The notes: generated by a model not told the origin, from the sequence alone. A DNA stretch of 64,000 nt from Thiohalocapsa sp. ML1 (GCF_001469165.1 NZ_JABX01000002.1:124001-188000); one strand, 5' to 3'; counted from the first letter of the stretch, positions 1 to 9,192 are shown. Made by a program: numbers and translations.

Positions 1-2266
1 TGGCGCGCGGCAGCGGCGTCGCGTCCGCCCAATACTGGCCGAAGCACCAAAGCTCGTCGGCCATGTAGGGCACCCGCTCCGTGCCGGGCCAGCTATAGCC
101 CAGGTGCAGATGCGAGATGAAGCCATGCTGGAGCTCCACCGTGCGGGCGCCGGCACCCTGTGCGGCGGCCAGCACGGCGCAGTTCGCCGTGCCGTAGCCG
201 TTGGTCAGAAAAATCGTCCGCACCGGATTCTGCTCGAATACCGCTGACATGCCCCGCTCTACCGCGCGAAAGGTCAGGAGTGCCTGGCGGCAACGCTGCG
301 GCAGGTTGCCGATGTCCACGCCGAGCATCTCCCAGAAGCGTTCGCGAATGTCCGCGCAGAGGAGCAGATCCAGATAGCCGAGCTCGCCGTCCTGAGCTTG
401 TCGCAGGTGTTTTAGGAAATGTGGCTGCAACGCGCGCAGGTCTAGCGCGCCTGGCACGGGGCGCTCGCTGGGGGTGCGATCAATGAGCAGCGCCCGTGGA
501 CCGAGCTCTGTTCGCAAGGCCTCGGTATATGGCTCGGACCCGTTCATTTGCCGAGTGGCCATCAAGACGGCATGGTCCGGCCGCGGCGCAGGTTGCCGCA
601 GCTGTCGGGACAGCCAGCCTCGTTGCCTCTTGGCGGCCCGCGTGGTCACTGACTGCCACAGGCGCACGGCCTCGGCCCTGCGCTGCTCGTCGGGGGGCGC
701 GAGGCGAGCGAGGTTCGGATGCGGTGCATCGAAGGTGCCGACGGCTTGCGTGATGGCGTAGTACAGGGCCATCCTCAGCAGCCGCCACGGATATACCCCT
801 CGGACCTGCCAGTCCACGAGTCCCAGGGTGGACTCGATCTCCCAGAACGCGTCGCAGATGTCGGTCACGGTCGGCGCAGCGCCGGCTCTAACCGCTGCCC
901 CCGGCCCCGTCTCTAGCGAGCCGAGGTGAAACCCCGCGGCGCAGCGATGGGTTACGGCGGCCTGAATCACCGCGCTCGCGAGTCGGGGGTCGTTTGGGAA
1001 AGCCGCCGAGGCCTTGTAGAGGAGCCGCGCCGCAGCCTCATGCGCGCCGAGCGCCGAAAGTGCCGCCCCCGCATGCCGGTAGTCATCGGCTGCGGCTTGG
1101 TCTGGGTAGGCGTCGAGGTAGCGCTGCCAACGGTCTGCGGCCTTCGGCCAGTCCTCTGCACTGCTCGCGGCGCGAGCGAGCTCGCGCAGCAGGGACGGCT
1201 GGGGTCCGAAGCGATCGAGGGCCATGGTCAGCAGGGCTTCGCGGGCGGCGTGCTCGCTGCTTGCGCGAACCGATTGCAGCAGCGCCCGCAGCACCCCAGC
1301 GGCCGGCACGGCGGCGGAGGCTGCGAGCGCCTGCTGCCAGCGCTCGCGCGCCATGGCCTGTTCGCCTCTCAGCGCCGCCAGCAGCGCGTACTCGCAGAGC
1401 AGTTGCACATCCTCGGGGTGCTGGGCCAGCGCGGACGCCAGTGTCGCCTCGGCCCCGAGGAGATCCCCGATCTCGCGCCGACACCGCGCAAGGCTCACGC
1501 TGACGCTCGCGGGCGCCGCGCAACCGACCAAGTCCAGTAGGCGCTGCCAGCGCGATTGCGCAAGCGCCCAATCGCCGGCGGCGGCGGCTGTCTCCGCCCC
1601 GGCGGCGAAGAGCTCCGACGCCTCCGGGAAGGCAGCCACTGCCCGAGCATGTGAGGATTCGGCCGCATCGAGTCGGCCCGCACGCCGCAGCGCGTTGATC
1701 AGCTCCGCATGATCACGCGCGCTCGGCGCACGCGCATCGCTCCAGCCGTCGCAAAGCACCCGCCAGCGCTTGGCGGCGGCCTCCCACTGCCTCCGCCGCA
1801 TGGCCAGCCGCGCGTGCTCACGGCGCAAGGGCGCCGAGCGCGGAAACGCTCGCACGGCAGCGTCGAGGAGCGCTTCGGCCTCCTCGACGCGTCCGTCTTG
1901 CTCGCACGCCTTCGCGCACTGGCGCAATGCGTGCAGACGATCCTCGGCCACGGCGCCGTCCGCGAGGCGCTGCCAGCGTGCAGCAGCCAATGCCCACTCG
2001 GCCTGCGACGCCGCAAGCTCGGCCGCCGCCTTAAGGCTCGCGGCGTGCGTCGGGAAGCGTTCCAGGGCCTGCTCGACAGCAGCCGCGGCCAGGGCCTTCT
2101 CGCCGCTGTCGCCGAGCGCTTCGGCAAGCCGCACGAGCTCGGCAGCGTCGTGCGCTTCGCCGCGGCCCGCGCCTGCACGCCAGGCCGCGAGGGCCGCCTT
2201 CCAATCGCCTTCGGCAATGGCGTGCTTGGCCAGTTTGAGCGGGTCGGCCCCTTGTAAGTCTGTCAT
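1..2266 (-). CDS. TPR-repeat surface-carbohydrate biosynthesis protein (partial, runs off left edge)
   Basis: An open frame reads leftward from ATG at 2266 (MTDLQGADPLKLAKHAIAEG) and has no stop before the window edge, giving at least 755 residues. The N-terminal two thirds is a series of degenerate TPR-like helical pairs with a recurring GDW..A...W pattern (for example AEGDWKAALAAW, AAGDWALAQSRW). The C-terminal part contains VELQHGFISHLHLGYSWPG followed by YMADELWCFGQYW. The QHG...GYSWPG and late FGQYW pattern is typical of capsule and surface-polysaccharide biosynthesis proteins with a GT-B-like fold. The next genes, on the other strand, are glycosyltransferases, which supports a role in cell-surface glycan synthesis. 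The end of the protein lies outside the window, so its full domain content is unknown. The fusion of TPRs to this domain is seen directly; the enzymatic activity is inferred. Confidence 0.75.
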   Translation of the reverse strand, partial: MTDLQGADPLKLAKHAIAEGDWKAALAAWRAGAGRGEAHDAAELVRLAEALGDSGEKALAAAAVEQALERFPTHAASLKAAAELAASQAEWALAAARWQRLADGAVAEDRLHALRQCAKACEQDGRVEEAEALLDAAVRAFPRSAPLRREHARLAMRRRQWEAAAKRWRVLCDGWSDARAPSARDHAELINALRRAGRLDAAESSHARAVAAFPEASELFAAGAETAAAAGDWALAQSRWQRLLDLVGCAAPASVSVSLARCRREIGDLLGAEATLASALAQHPEDVQLLCEYALLAALRGEQAMARERWQQALAASAAVPAAGVLRALLQSVRASSEHAAREALLTMALDRFGPQPSLLRELARAASSAEDWPKAADRWQRYLDAYPDQAAADDYRHAGAALSALGAHEAAARLLYKASAAFPNDPRLASAVIQAAVTHRCAAGFHLGSLETGPGAAVRAGAAPTVTDICDAFWEIESTLGLVDWQVRGVYPWRLLRMALYYAITQAVGTFDAPHPNLARLAPPDEQRRAEAVRLWQSVTTRAAKRQRGWLSRQLRQPAPRPDHAVLMATRQMNGSEPYTEALRTELGPRALLIDRTPSERPVPGALDLRALQPHFLKHLRQAQDGELGYLDLLLCADIRERFWEMLGVDIGNLPQRCRQALLTFRAVERGMSAVFEQNPVRTIFLTNGYGTANCAVLAAAQGAGARTVELQHGFISHLHLGYSWPGTERVPYMADELWCFGQYWADATPLPRA

Positions 2267-2580
2267 AGGTTTCGGAGTTGCCGAGTCTGCGGATTCAGGC
2301 GGCTGCGCCGGCGGTCAACAGACGCTGGCCACACTCGGGGAGCCTGGTCTGCCTCGCGCTGCGGAGCCCGGCCCCGCTTTACCGGGATTGTGGAAACAGC
2401 CCTCCTGGCAATGCATAAGCCAAAGTGGGACGCTTTCTAGATGCCGGCCAAGACAGCGTTCGGAGCCCTCAGAGCGCAGCCTCAGGTCCGTTGCCTGCCG
2501 TATAGTAATGGATTCGCCGACGCCTCACGCCGCCACAGAACGATGTCTGCAAGCTCCGCTCCCGCCGCGGCTCACGGTCT
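2267..2580. other. divergent intergenic region, no gene seen
   Basis: This 314-bp stretch separates the leftward TPR gene from the rightward glycosyltransferase pair and should hold both promoters. No open frame with plausible coding character was found in it. A TA-richer patch near 2493-2505 is the only promoter-like spot noticed. Confidence 0.4.
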
Positions 2581-3765
2581 ATGACAACCGCTGCATCGAC
2601 CAGCAGCGCCGGGCTTGGGCCGAGGGTGCTGCACATCATCACCGACCTCGATATCGGCGGCGCGGAGCATATGCTCGTGACGCTGGTGTCAGCGCTCGCG
2701 CAGCAAGGCCTCTCGGCGACGGTGCTATCTCTGATGCGCGGCGGCGCTCTGGCCCAGACGCTCAGGCGCGAGCGGTTCGATGTACACGAGATCGGCATGC
2801 AGCCCGGCCGGCCTGACCCGCGTGCACTGCTGCGCCTGGCCCGGCATACGCGTGACCTACATCCTGACCTGATTCAAACCTGGATGTACCACGCGGACCT
2901 GCTCGGCGGGCTAGCGGCTCGCATGGCCACGCGGGTGCCGATCGTCTGGGGACTCCACAACACCGACCTGGACCCGCAACGCACCAAGCGTTCCACCCAC
3001 TGGGTGGTGCGCGCCTGTGCCGCATTGTCGCATGCCGTGCCGGCGCGCATCGTCTCCTGCTCCGACACGGGCGCGGCGCTGCACGCGCGCCTGGGTTACG
3101 CGCCCGACAAGCTCCTGTCGATTCCGAACGGCTTCGACACCGAGGCCCTGCGGCCGAATCGGGCCTATCGCCTTGAGGTGCGCGCCGAGCTGGGCCTTCG
3201 ATCCGACGCCGTGCTCGTGGGTCAAGTCGCACGCTTCGATCCGCAGAAGGACCACCGCAGCTTCATCCGCGCGGCCGGACGGCTGGCGCGGGAACGCGCG
3301 GATGTCGACTTCGTGCTCGTCGGCAAGGGCTGCGAGCCTGGCAACCGCGAGCTGGTGCGATGGATCGGCGATTCCGGCGCCGCGCATCGCTTTCATCTGC
3401 TTGGCCTGCGCCAGGATGCGCGCAGGCTGCTCGCGGCTTTCGACGTCGCCGCCCTCTCCTCGGCCTACGGAGAAGCCTTTCCGCTCGTGCTCGGCGAGGC
3501 CATGGCCTGCGGGGTTCCTTGCGTCGCCACCGACGTCGGCGATGCCGCCCGAATCATCGGCGACACTGGCCACAGCGTCCCCCCGGGCGACCCCGCGGCG
3601 CTTGCGGACGCCCTGCTGGCGCTGTTGAGGCTGCCCGCGCCCGCCCGCGCCGCGCTTGGCGAGGTCGCGCGGGCGCGCATCGTCGGCGAGTTCTCGCTGC
3701 CGGCGGTGGCTGCACGCTACGCCAGGCTCTATCGCTACCTGATGGAGACGCGCAGCCATGCCTGA
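2581..3765 (+). CDS. GT4-family glycosyltransferase
   Basis: A 394-residue protein with the two-Rossmann GT-B layout of the GT4 family, which transfers sugars from nucleotide-sugar donors with retention of configuration. The N-terminal acceptor domain starts at VLHIITDLDIGGAEHML. The hinge has SIPNGFDTEALRP, the donor domain opens with GQVARFDPQKDH, and the EX7E donor-binding motif is EAFPLVLGEAMACG near residue 300, followed by GVPCVATDVGDAARII. There is no signal peptide or membrane segment, so it should act on the cytoplasmic face of the inner membrane. The stop overlaps the start of the next glycosyltransferase by 8 bp, so the two are probably co-translated. The sugar donor and acceptor cannot be read from the sequence. 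Confidence 0.88.
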   Translation: MTTAASTSSAGLGPRVLHIITDLDIGGAEHMLVTLVSALAQQGLSATVLSLMRGGALAQTLRRERFDVHEIGMQPGRPDPRALLRLARHTRDLHPDLIQTWMYHADLLGGLAARMATRVPIVWGLHNTDLDPQRTKRSTHWVVRACAALSHAVPARIVSCSDTGAALHARLGYAPDKLLSIPNGFDTEALRPNRAYRLEVRAELGLRSDAVLVGQVARFDPQKDHRSFIRAAGRLARERADVDFVLVGKGCEPGNRELVRWIGDSGAAHRFHLLGLRQDARRLLAAFDVAALSSAYGEAFPLVLGEAMACGVPCVATDVGDAARIIGDTGHSVPPGDPAALADALLALLRLPAPARAALGEVARARIVGEFSLPAVAARYARLYRYLMETRSHA

Positions 3766-4924
3766 GGCACCTCGGCCCGCTGTGCCGAGGCACGGCGCTG
3801 TGCTGCTCCACGTCACCGTGGACTGGTACTTCTGCCTGCATTGGCTGCCGCTCGCGCGCGCCGTGCTGGCCGCGGGCTACGACGTGGCGTTGATGACGTC
3901 CACCACGGACCCGAAACTGGTGCGGCGGATCGAAGCCGCGGGCCTTAGGCTGCATGCGATCCCGCTGTCGCGCCAGGGCATGCGCCCGCGGGAGGAATGG
4001 CGCTCGCTCCGGGCGATTCTGCGCGTGCTGCGCGTGGAACGGCCGGTGCTGCTCCATGGGATCGCGCAGAAGCCGGTGCTCTACGGCGCGCTCGCCACAC
4101 GGCTCGGACGCGCACCGGCGCTGGTGGCGACCCTCGCCGGCATGGGCTATGTGTTCACGGCCACGAGCCCGCGGGCGCGTCTGTTGCGGGCGGGGCTCGT
4201 GCTCGCCTATCGCGCGCTCCTCGGGCAGCCGCGCGTGCGTGTCATCGTGCAGAACCCGGACGATCAGGCGGAGCTGCGGCGCAACGCCGGCGTCGACGCC
4301 GCGCTCATCCGCGGTGCCGGTGTGGACCTCGCGCGCTTCACGCCGGCACCGCCGCCGCCCGGCCCCGTCACCGTCGTGCTCGCCTCGCGCATGCTCTGGG
4401 ATAAGGGCTTGCAGGAGTTTGTCGACGCGGCGGCGGTGCTGCGCGCACGCGGCGTGCCGCTGCGCATGGCGCTGGTCGGCAAGCCGGACCCGAGCAATCC
4501 CTCGGCCGTGCCGGAGGCGCAGCTTCGTCAGTGGCACGACAGCGGCGCCGTGGAATGGTGGGGGCACCGCGCGGACATGCCGGCGGTGCTCGCCGCGGCG
4601 CACATCGTCTGCCTGCCGTCCTACCGCGAGGGGCTGCCGACCATCCTCATCGAGGCCGCCGCGGCGGGGCTGCCGCTGGTGGCCACCGACGTGCCGGGCT
4701 GCCGCGAGGTGGTGCGCGACGGTGAGAACGGCCTGCTGGTGCCGCCGCGCGATGCCGCCGCGCTGGCGGATGCGCTGGCGCGGCTCGCCGGCGATGCGGC
4801 GCTGCGGTCCGACTATGGCCGCGCGTCCCGGCGCCTCGCGGAGGCGGAGCTCGGCATCGGGCGGGTGGCGGAGGAGACGCTCGCGGTCTACCGCGAGCTG
4901 CTCGGTGCGGTCAGCGTCGGTTAG
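3758..4924 (+). CDS. GT4-family glycosyltransferase
   Basis: A 388-residue GT4 glycosyltransferase translated from an ATG that overlaps the preceding gene by 8 bp. The acceptor domain carries HVTVDWYFCLHWLPLARA near the start, a pattern seen in transferases that add a sugar to an undecaprenyl-linked acceptor. The donor domain has IRGAGVDLARF, ASRMLWDKGLQEFV, and the EX7E motif in SYREGLPTILIEAAAAG followed by LPLVATDVPGCREVV. It belongs to the PglA/WbpX-like part of the family by general pattern. It is expected to work with the upstream GT4 enzyme in building an O-unit or exopolysaccharide repeat. Substrate assignment is not possible from the sequence. Confidence 0.88.
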   Translation: MPEAPRPAVPRHGAVLLHVTVDWYFCLHWLPLARAVLAAGYDVALMTSTTDPKLVRRIEAAGLRLHAIPLSRQGMRPREEWRSLRAILRVLRVERPVLLHGIAQKPVLYGALATRLGRAPALVATLAGMGYVFTATSPRARLLRAGLVLAYRALLGQPRVRVIVQNPDDQAELRRNAGVDAALIRGAGVDLARFTPAPPPPGPVTVVLASRMLWDKGLQEFVDAAAVLRARGVPLRMALVGKPDPSNPSAVPEAQLRQWHDSGAVEWWGHRADMPAVLAAAHIVCLPSYREGLPTILIEAAAAGLPLVATDVPGCREVVRDGENGLLVPPRDAAALADALARLAGDAALRSDYGRASRRLAEAELGIGRVAEETLAVYRELLGAVSVG

Positions 4925-4940
4925 GCTCGAGCACGTTCAC

Positions 4941-5456
4941 CTATTTCGACTCGAGGCGTGCCGTAATGCCTTTGAGAGCAATGAACAGGGTTTGCGCCCC
5001 CGCAACCACGTTGAGACGGGAAAACCCATGGTGCTCATAGAATGCGACGGCACCCTCGTCCTTGGCATCGACGATCAGCGCGAACGCGGCGATGTCCGAC
5101 TCGATCACCCTGCGGGCGGCATCCACCAGCAGGGCCGAGCCGAGCCCCTGGCCTCGGAAGTCCTGGTCAACGGCCAGTCGGCCGATCCGAACGGCGGGGA
5201 TGGTCGGATAAGCTGGCAGCTTGCGTGTGATGTCGGCGGGCAGATCCGGCAACGGGATATGACAGGCCGAGAGGGTGTAGTACGCGCAGATTCGGTCGGA
5301 ATCGCCGCAGATGGCGACGTAGCACGCGGTCAGGCGGCGACGTATGTCCTGGGAGACCTGGCGGTGGAAGTAACGGTCGAGCACCTTGACCCCGCAGCAG
5401 AACAGGCCGCGATGACGGTTCCCTAAAGGCTCGATTCGGAACGAAGAATCCTTCAA
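4941..5456 (-). CDS. GNAT acetyltransferase, TacT-type toxin of a toxin-antitoxin pair
   Basis: A 171-residue GNAT protein whose TTG start overlaps the stop of the upstream DUF1778 gene (TTGA). The acetyl-CoA loop is visible as GRLAVDQDFRGQGLGSALL and the C-terminal substrate-side motif as AVAFYEHHGFSRL, giving the size and architecture of TacT/AtaT toxins. Members of this family acetylate the amino acid on charged tRNAs and so block translation. The paired DUF1778 antitoxin sits directly upstream, the standard order for this toxin class. The module lies at the 3' end of the epimerase operon and looks like an insertion there. Activity is inferred from family and partner. Confidence 0.87.
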   Translation of the reverse strand: MKDSSFRIEPLGNRHRGLFCCGVKVLDRYFHRQVSQDIRRRLTACYVAICGDSDRICAYYTLSACHIPLPDLPADITRKLPAYPTIPAVRIGRLAVDQDFRGQGLGSALLVDAARRVIESDIAAFALIVDAKDEGAVAFYEHHGFSRLNVVAGAQTLFIALKGITARLESK

Positions 5457-5728
5457 ACTGGCCGTGTCATGCGCTTATGACGGTCAATCGCCCGCTCCAT
5501 GGCCGGCGCCAGCGGTGGCGGGTTGATCAGCGCCTGGGCGAAGCGCAGTTGGTCGGCATCAGACAAGGCGATTGCGTCTGTCTGCGCAACCGTCTTCTCT
5601 GCGGCTACGCACGCGGCGGACACCACGAAGTCCGAAAGTGAACGTCCCTCGATCTCCGCCGCTCGCTTGAGGAGGTCGAGAACGCCCGGGCTGACCCATG
5701 CCTCCACTCTTGCGTGTTTAGCCATCAT
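5453..5728 (-). CDS. DUF1778 (TacA-type) ribbon-helix-helix antitoxin
   Basis: A 91-residue DUF1778 protein (MMAKHARVEAWVSPGVLDLL...GRSLSDFVVSAACVAAEKTV). The N-terminal half is the ribbon-helix-helix DNA-binding part with the conserved RVEAWV strand. The C-terminal tail should wrap the GNAT toxin encoded directly downstream. Two consecutive ATG codons (5728, 5725) follow an AAGAAGGG ribosome-binding site. The toxin start overlaps its stop. The complex normally represses its own promoter, which here would lie inside the last codons of the epimerase gene. Its start overlaps the epimerase stop by 11 bp. Confidence 0.85.
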   Translation of the reverse strand: MMAKHARVEAWVSPGVLDLLKRAAEIEGRSLSDFVVSAACVAAEKTVAQTDAIALSDADQLRFAQALINPPPLAPAMERAIDRHKRMTRPV

Positions 5729-6779
5729 CAAACCCTTCTTGACCTGATCGCGACTCGATCGATTTTTGGCGATCTCCGTCGAAGTTTGCAAGTCGCCGAC
5801 GTTGGGCAACGGCGCCACAGCGAATGATCGCCGGCAATGCGCTGGTGAAGGTCTGCCGCGGCACCCAGCCGAGCGTCTCGCGGAGCCGATCCGCCCGGTA
5901 GCAGGCGGACCCGGCGAGGCGCTGCCAGGCGGCGGTGTTGAGCGGCATCGGCCGCCCCGTGAGCGCCTCCAGCCCGTCGCCCACCCGCGCACCGAGGCGC
6001 AGCAGCCACTTAGGGAGCGTCCAGCGCGGCACCGGCCGGCCGAGGGCCGTGGCGATGGCGACGAGAAGCCCGCGGGTCGAGTACTGCACGCCGTCGGCGA
6101 CGATGAAGGTGCCGCCGGCCGCGGCGGGCAGGTCCATGGCCAAGCGGGCCGCGGCGAGCAGGTCATCCAGCCCGACCATGGAGCGGCGGTTGCCGAGCTC
6201 CGGCAGCGGCGGAAACCGGCCCCGGTCCACCGCATCGATGAGCCGCGCGAGATTGCCCTTCACGCCGGGGCCGTAGACCAGGCACGGGCGCAGACAACAG
6301 GCATGCAGGCCATGCTCCGCGCCGGCGCGCAGCACCAGTGCTTCCGCCTCGCGCTTGGTGCGCCCGTAGGCATCCGCCGGCCAGGCGTCCCAGGTCTCAT
6401 CGACGCAGCGCTCGCCGGGGTCGGCCGCGGCCTTGACGCTGCTGACGTAGACGAAGCCGCGCACGCCGGCGGCGACGGCGGCATCGAGCAGCGCTGCCGT
6501 GCCGGCAACGTTCACGCGCTCGTAGACGCTGTCCGGGATGCCGGCGATGTCCTGCACGTGCGCGATGCCGGCCAGGTGAAAGACGCCGTCGATGCCGTGC
6601 ATGAGCCCGGGCGGCAGCGGGTCGGTGCCCAGCTCGCAGGCATGCGCCTCGTCCCAGGGGCCGTCGGCAGGCCGGCGCAGCAGCGCGCGCACGCGGTGGC
6701 CGTCCGCTTGCAGCCGCCGGCACAGCGCCGTGCCGACGAAGCCGCCGGCGCCGGTGACCAGATAGCGTGAACCGCTCAT
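5718..6779 (-). CDS. NAD-dependent epimerase/dehydratase (extended SDR)
   Basis: A 353-residue extended short-chain dehydrogenase. The N-terminal Rossmann motif is YLVTGAGGFVGTALCRRL and the active-site tyrosine and lysine are in AYGRTKREAEAL. It resembles UDP-glucose 4-epimerase or UDP-N-acetyl-quinovosamine dehydrogenase-like proteins of O-antigen clusters, converting or reducing a nucleotide sugar. Its ATG overlaps the stop of the mannosyltransferase-like gene (ATGA), so it is the fourth gene of the operon starting at 10496. The final 30 or so residues, after ALPAIIRC, have no family look and read into the control region of the following toxin-antitoxin pair. The original 3' end may therefore have been replaced when that module arrived. 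Confidence 0.87.
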   Translation of the reverse strand: MSGSRYLVTGAGGFVGTALCRRLQADGHRVRALLRRPADGPWDEAHACELGTDPLPPGLMHGIDGVFHLAGIAHVQDIAGIPDSVYERVNVAGTAALLDAAVAAGVRGFVYVSSVKAAADPGERCVDETWDAWPADAYGRTKREAEALVLRAGAEHGLHACCLRPCLVYGPGVKGNLARLIDAVDRGRFPPLPELGNRRSMVGLDDLLAAARLAMDLPAAAGGTFIVADGVQYSTRGLLVAIATALGRPVPRWTLPKWLLRLGARVGDGLEALTGRPMPLNTAAWQRLAGSACYRADRLRETLGWVPRQTFTSALPAIIRCGAVAQRRRLANFDGDRQKSIESRSGQEGFDDG

Positions 6780-8182
6780 GCCGCGGTGCGCGCGGACAGC
6801 CCGCCGAGCCGAGCGCGCGCGCTGTCGAACAGCTCGCGCAGACAACGCAGCCCGATCCAGGCCTGCAAGAACAAGAATCCCTCGGCCGCGAAGCGCAGCC
6901 GCGTGAGCCCCATGGGCCCCGGCACGAACACCGTGTAGGCGGAAAAGAGCATGATGATCCACAAGAAGGCGTTTCCGGCGCGCAGGATCGCGACGGCGCC
7001 CACCAGCGCGAGCCCGAGCAGCAGCGCCCGCACCGCCACCTCGGCCAGCACGAGCCAATCCTGCCCGGCCAGGAAGGTCATGATCTTGCGCGCAAAGCTC
7101 GCCTCGTCGATGGTCGAAAAACGCACCCGCTCGGCCTGGTGGCCGTAGGCGGCGTAGGCATCGAGCAGGCCCGGGCCGAGCAGCGTCTTCAGCATGCCGA
7201 TGGCCCAGCGCTGGGCGTAAGCCTCGGGCTGAGCCTTGAGCTGGTCCAGCGCCGCCGCCTGCGCGACCTTGAGCCGCTCGACGGCGTTGAGCGGTGCGCC
7301 GCGCTCGATCTGCGCGGTGGCGACGGCCTGCTCGGCCAGCGCCGCCGCCTGCCGCTGGCCCTCTTGAAACGGCAACCCCCGCGTCACCTCCCAGACATAG
7401 GGCAGGTGATAGTGCACGAACATGTTGCTCGCCTGGCCGGAGAGCGTCGGCGTGCCGAACAGGAGCACATTGCGCCCGAGCCAGGGGCTCAACGTCAGCG
7501 TCGCGACCAGCATCAGCAGGCCTGCCCGCAGGAAGGCCACCCGCCGAAACCGCCCGGCGACGATGAGCACCGGCGCAAATACCACCGGCAGCAGAAAGGC
7601 CGCCGGGCGCACCCAGGCGGCGGCGCCGAGCAAGAGCCCCGCCAGGATCAGCCAGGACCAGCGTTGGGAGCGCACATGCGCACCGAGCGCGAACAGCGCC
7701 GGCACCATGAGCGCGAGATTCAGCGTGTCGCTCAGGATCAGCTTCGGGTAGGCGAGGCCACCGGGCTCGATCAAGAGAAAGATCACCACGGCCCGCGCCA
7801 GCCCGCCGTCCAAGAGCGCGCGGGTGCCGACGAAAAACACCGCCACCGCGAGCAGGTACAAGAGCTCCTGCCCGACGAGGGGCCAGAAGGTGCCGGGCAC
7901 GCCCTGCGCCAGAAAGGCCGCGAGATAGGCCGGATAGCCCGGCGTGCGGAAGACCTCCGGCGTGTAGACCTCGAGGTCCGCTGAGAACCACCCGGGCCCC
8001 GCGAGCGCTGCGGCCAATTGCAGGTAGAGCGGCGAGTCCGGCTGCAACGGCTCGCCGCCGACGGCCCAGAGCAGCAGCACCAAGAGCAGCCGCAGCCCCA
8101 AGAGCGCCAGCACGGCTAGGCCGAAGGCGCGCTCGCCGCCGGGCCGAAGCGGCCACGGCGCCGCGGCGCAGACACCGCTCAT
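6776..8182 (-). CDS. GT39/ArnT-like polytopic membrane glycosyltransferase
   Basis: A 468-residue protein with many hydrophobic segments, including ERAFGLAVLALLGLRLLLVL at the N-terminus, LLYLLAVAVFFV and WSWLILAGLLLGAAAWV. The early loop PDSPLYLQLAAALAG and the segment TPEVFRTPGYPAYLAAFL resemble the first periplasmic loop of dolichyl- or polyprenyl-phosphate mannosyltransferase-family enzymes (GT39/GT83). These use lipid-linked sugars on the periplasmic side of the inner membrane. It overlaps both neighbours by 4 bp (ATGA). Together with the flippase-like gene upstream it suggests modification of a lipid or surface glycan. The exact donor and acceptor are unknown. Confidence 0.75.
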   Translation of the reverse strand: MSGVCAAAPWPLRPGGERAFGLAVLALLGLRLLLVLLLWAVGGEPLQPDSPLYLQLAAALAGPGWFSADLEVYTPEVFRTPGYPAYLAAFLAQGVPGTFWPLVGQELLYLLAVAVFFVGTRALLDGGLARAVVIFLLIEPGGLAYPKLILSDTLNLALMVPALFALGAHVRSQRWSWLILAGLLLGAAAWVRPAAFLLPVVFAPVLIVAGRFRRVAFLRAGLLMLVATLTLSPWLGRNVLLFGTPTLSGQASNMFVHYHLPYVWEVTRGLPFQEGQRQAAALAEQAVATAQIERGAPLNAVERLKVAQAAALDQLKAQPEAYAQRWAIGMLKTLLGPGLLDAYAAYGHQAERVRFSTIDEASFARKIMTFLAGQDWLVLAEVAVRALLLGLALVGAVAILRAGNAFLWIIMLFSAYTVFVPGPMGLTRLRFAAEGFLFLQAWIGLRCLRELFDSARARLGGLSARTAA

Positions 8183-9192
8183 CCAGGCGTCCCGGGCGGC
8201 ATCGCCGGCTCCGCTTCCGCCTCCGCCGCGACCTCGCGGAACGACAGGTGCCGTGAGGCCAGGTACAGCGCGCCGACCGCGGTCACCGGGATCCAGTGCC
8301 CGAGCAGGAACAGCACACTCGCCGCGAGCGCCGCCTCCCGCTCGATGCCGAAGGGCGTCAGCGCGAGCACGAACGCCGCCTGCATGGGGCCGACGAAGCC
8401 GGGCGCGCTCGGCAGCGCCACCGCGAAGGCGGTGATGCCGATGGTGACCATGGCCACCGGCAGCGCGACGGCGCCGGCGTAGGCGTAGATCGCGAGCCAG
8501 GCCAGCGCCACCGCGAGCAGCCAGCGGCCGATGGAATAGCCGATCAGGAGCGCCGCCAGCGCCGGCGTGCGCATTGCGGACAAGCCCTGCTCGAACTGCG
8601 CGAGGTAGATGCTGCCGCGTTGGCCGAGCCGCGCCGGCAGCCGCAGCGCGAGCCGGCGCCAGAGCGCGTCGATCTGCCGCGGCGCCAGCATGAAGGCCGC
8701 CAGCACCAGCGCGAGCCCGAGCACCGCCGCCGCGGCGAGCCAGGCGCTGGTGCGGAAGGCGGCCGGCGCCGCCGGCAGGAGCGCCAGCGCTGCGACGTAG
8801 ATGACCAGGATGCCGATGAGATCGAGCAGCCGCTCCAGCGCCAGGTTCATCAGCACGCCGCTCTTCGCGAGCCCGGCGTCCTTCGCGAGCAGGTAGGCGC
8901 GGATCAGCTCGCCGACGCGCAGCGGCAGCAGGTTGTTGGCCGCGAAGCCGATCATCATCGACGGCAGGAGCTGCTGCGGCGAGAAGCGCCCGAAGGGCCG
9001 GAGCATCCAGGCCCAGCGCTGGGCGTTGCTCGCGAAGAACACCGCGAGCACGGCGAGGAACGGCAGCATCACCCACAGCGCGCCGCCCGCGAGCGTGCGC
9101 CACAGCGCGCCGAGATCAGCGCCCCACAGCGCATAGGTCAGCGTCGCCGCGGTCACGGCAGCGGCGACGCCGAGGCTCGCGGCGCGCTTCAT
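8179..9192 (-). CDS. lysylphosphatidylglycerol synthase TM-region/UPF0104 membrane protein
   Basis: A 337-residue integral membrane protein with about eight hydrophobic segments (for example AASLGVAAAVTAATLTYALW and LWVMLPFLAVLAVFFA). The family signature is present as NNLLPLRVGELIRAYLL, followed by LERLLDLIGILVIYV and the late ALPSAPGFVGPMQAAF. This family includes flippase-like proteins and the membrane part of aminoacyl-phosphatidylglycerol synthases. No soluble synthase domain follows, so it is the stand-alone type, often found in polysaccharide or polyprenyl-glycan loci. It overlaps the FAD oxidoreductase upstream and the GT39-like gene downstream by 4 bp each. A lipid or polyprenyl-glycan transport role is inferred. 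Confidence 0.82.
   Translation of the reverse strand: MKRAASLGVAAAVTAATLTYALWGADLGALWRTLAGGALWVMLPFLAVLAVFFASNAQRWAWMLRPFGRFSPQQLLPSMMIGFAANNLLPLRVGELIRAYLLAKDAGLAKSGVLMNLALERLLDLIGILVIYVAALALLPAAPAAFRTSAWLAAAAVLGLALVLAAFMLAPRQIDALWRRLALRLPARLGQRGSIYLAQFEQGLSAMRTPALAALLIGYSIGRWLLAVALAWLAIYAYAGAVALPVAMVTIGITAFAVALPSAPGFVGPMQAAFVLALTPFGIEREAALAASVLFLLGHWIPVTAVGALYLASRHLSFREVAAEAEAEPAMPPGTPG

Noticed and set aside
1083-1571. Several open frames of 100-200 residues across 160-2250 on both strands
   Set aside because: They are shadows of the long minus-strand TPR gene that runs off the window edge.
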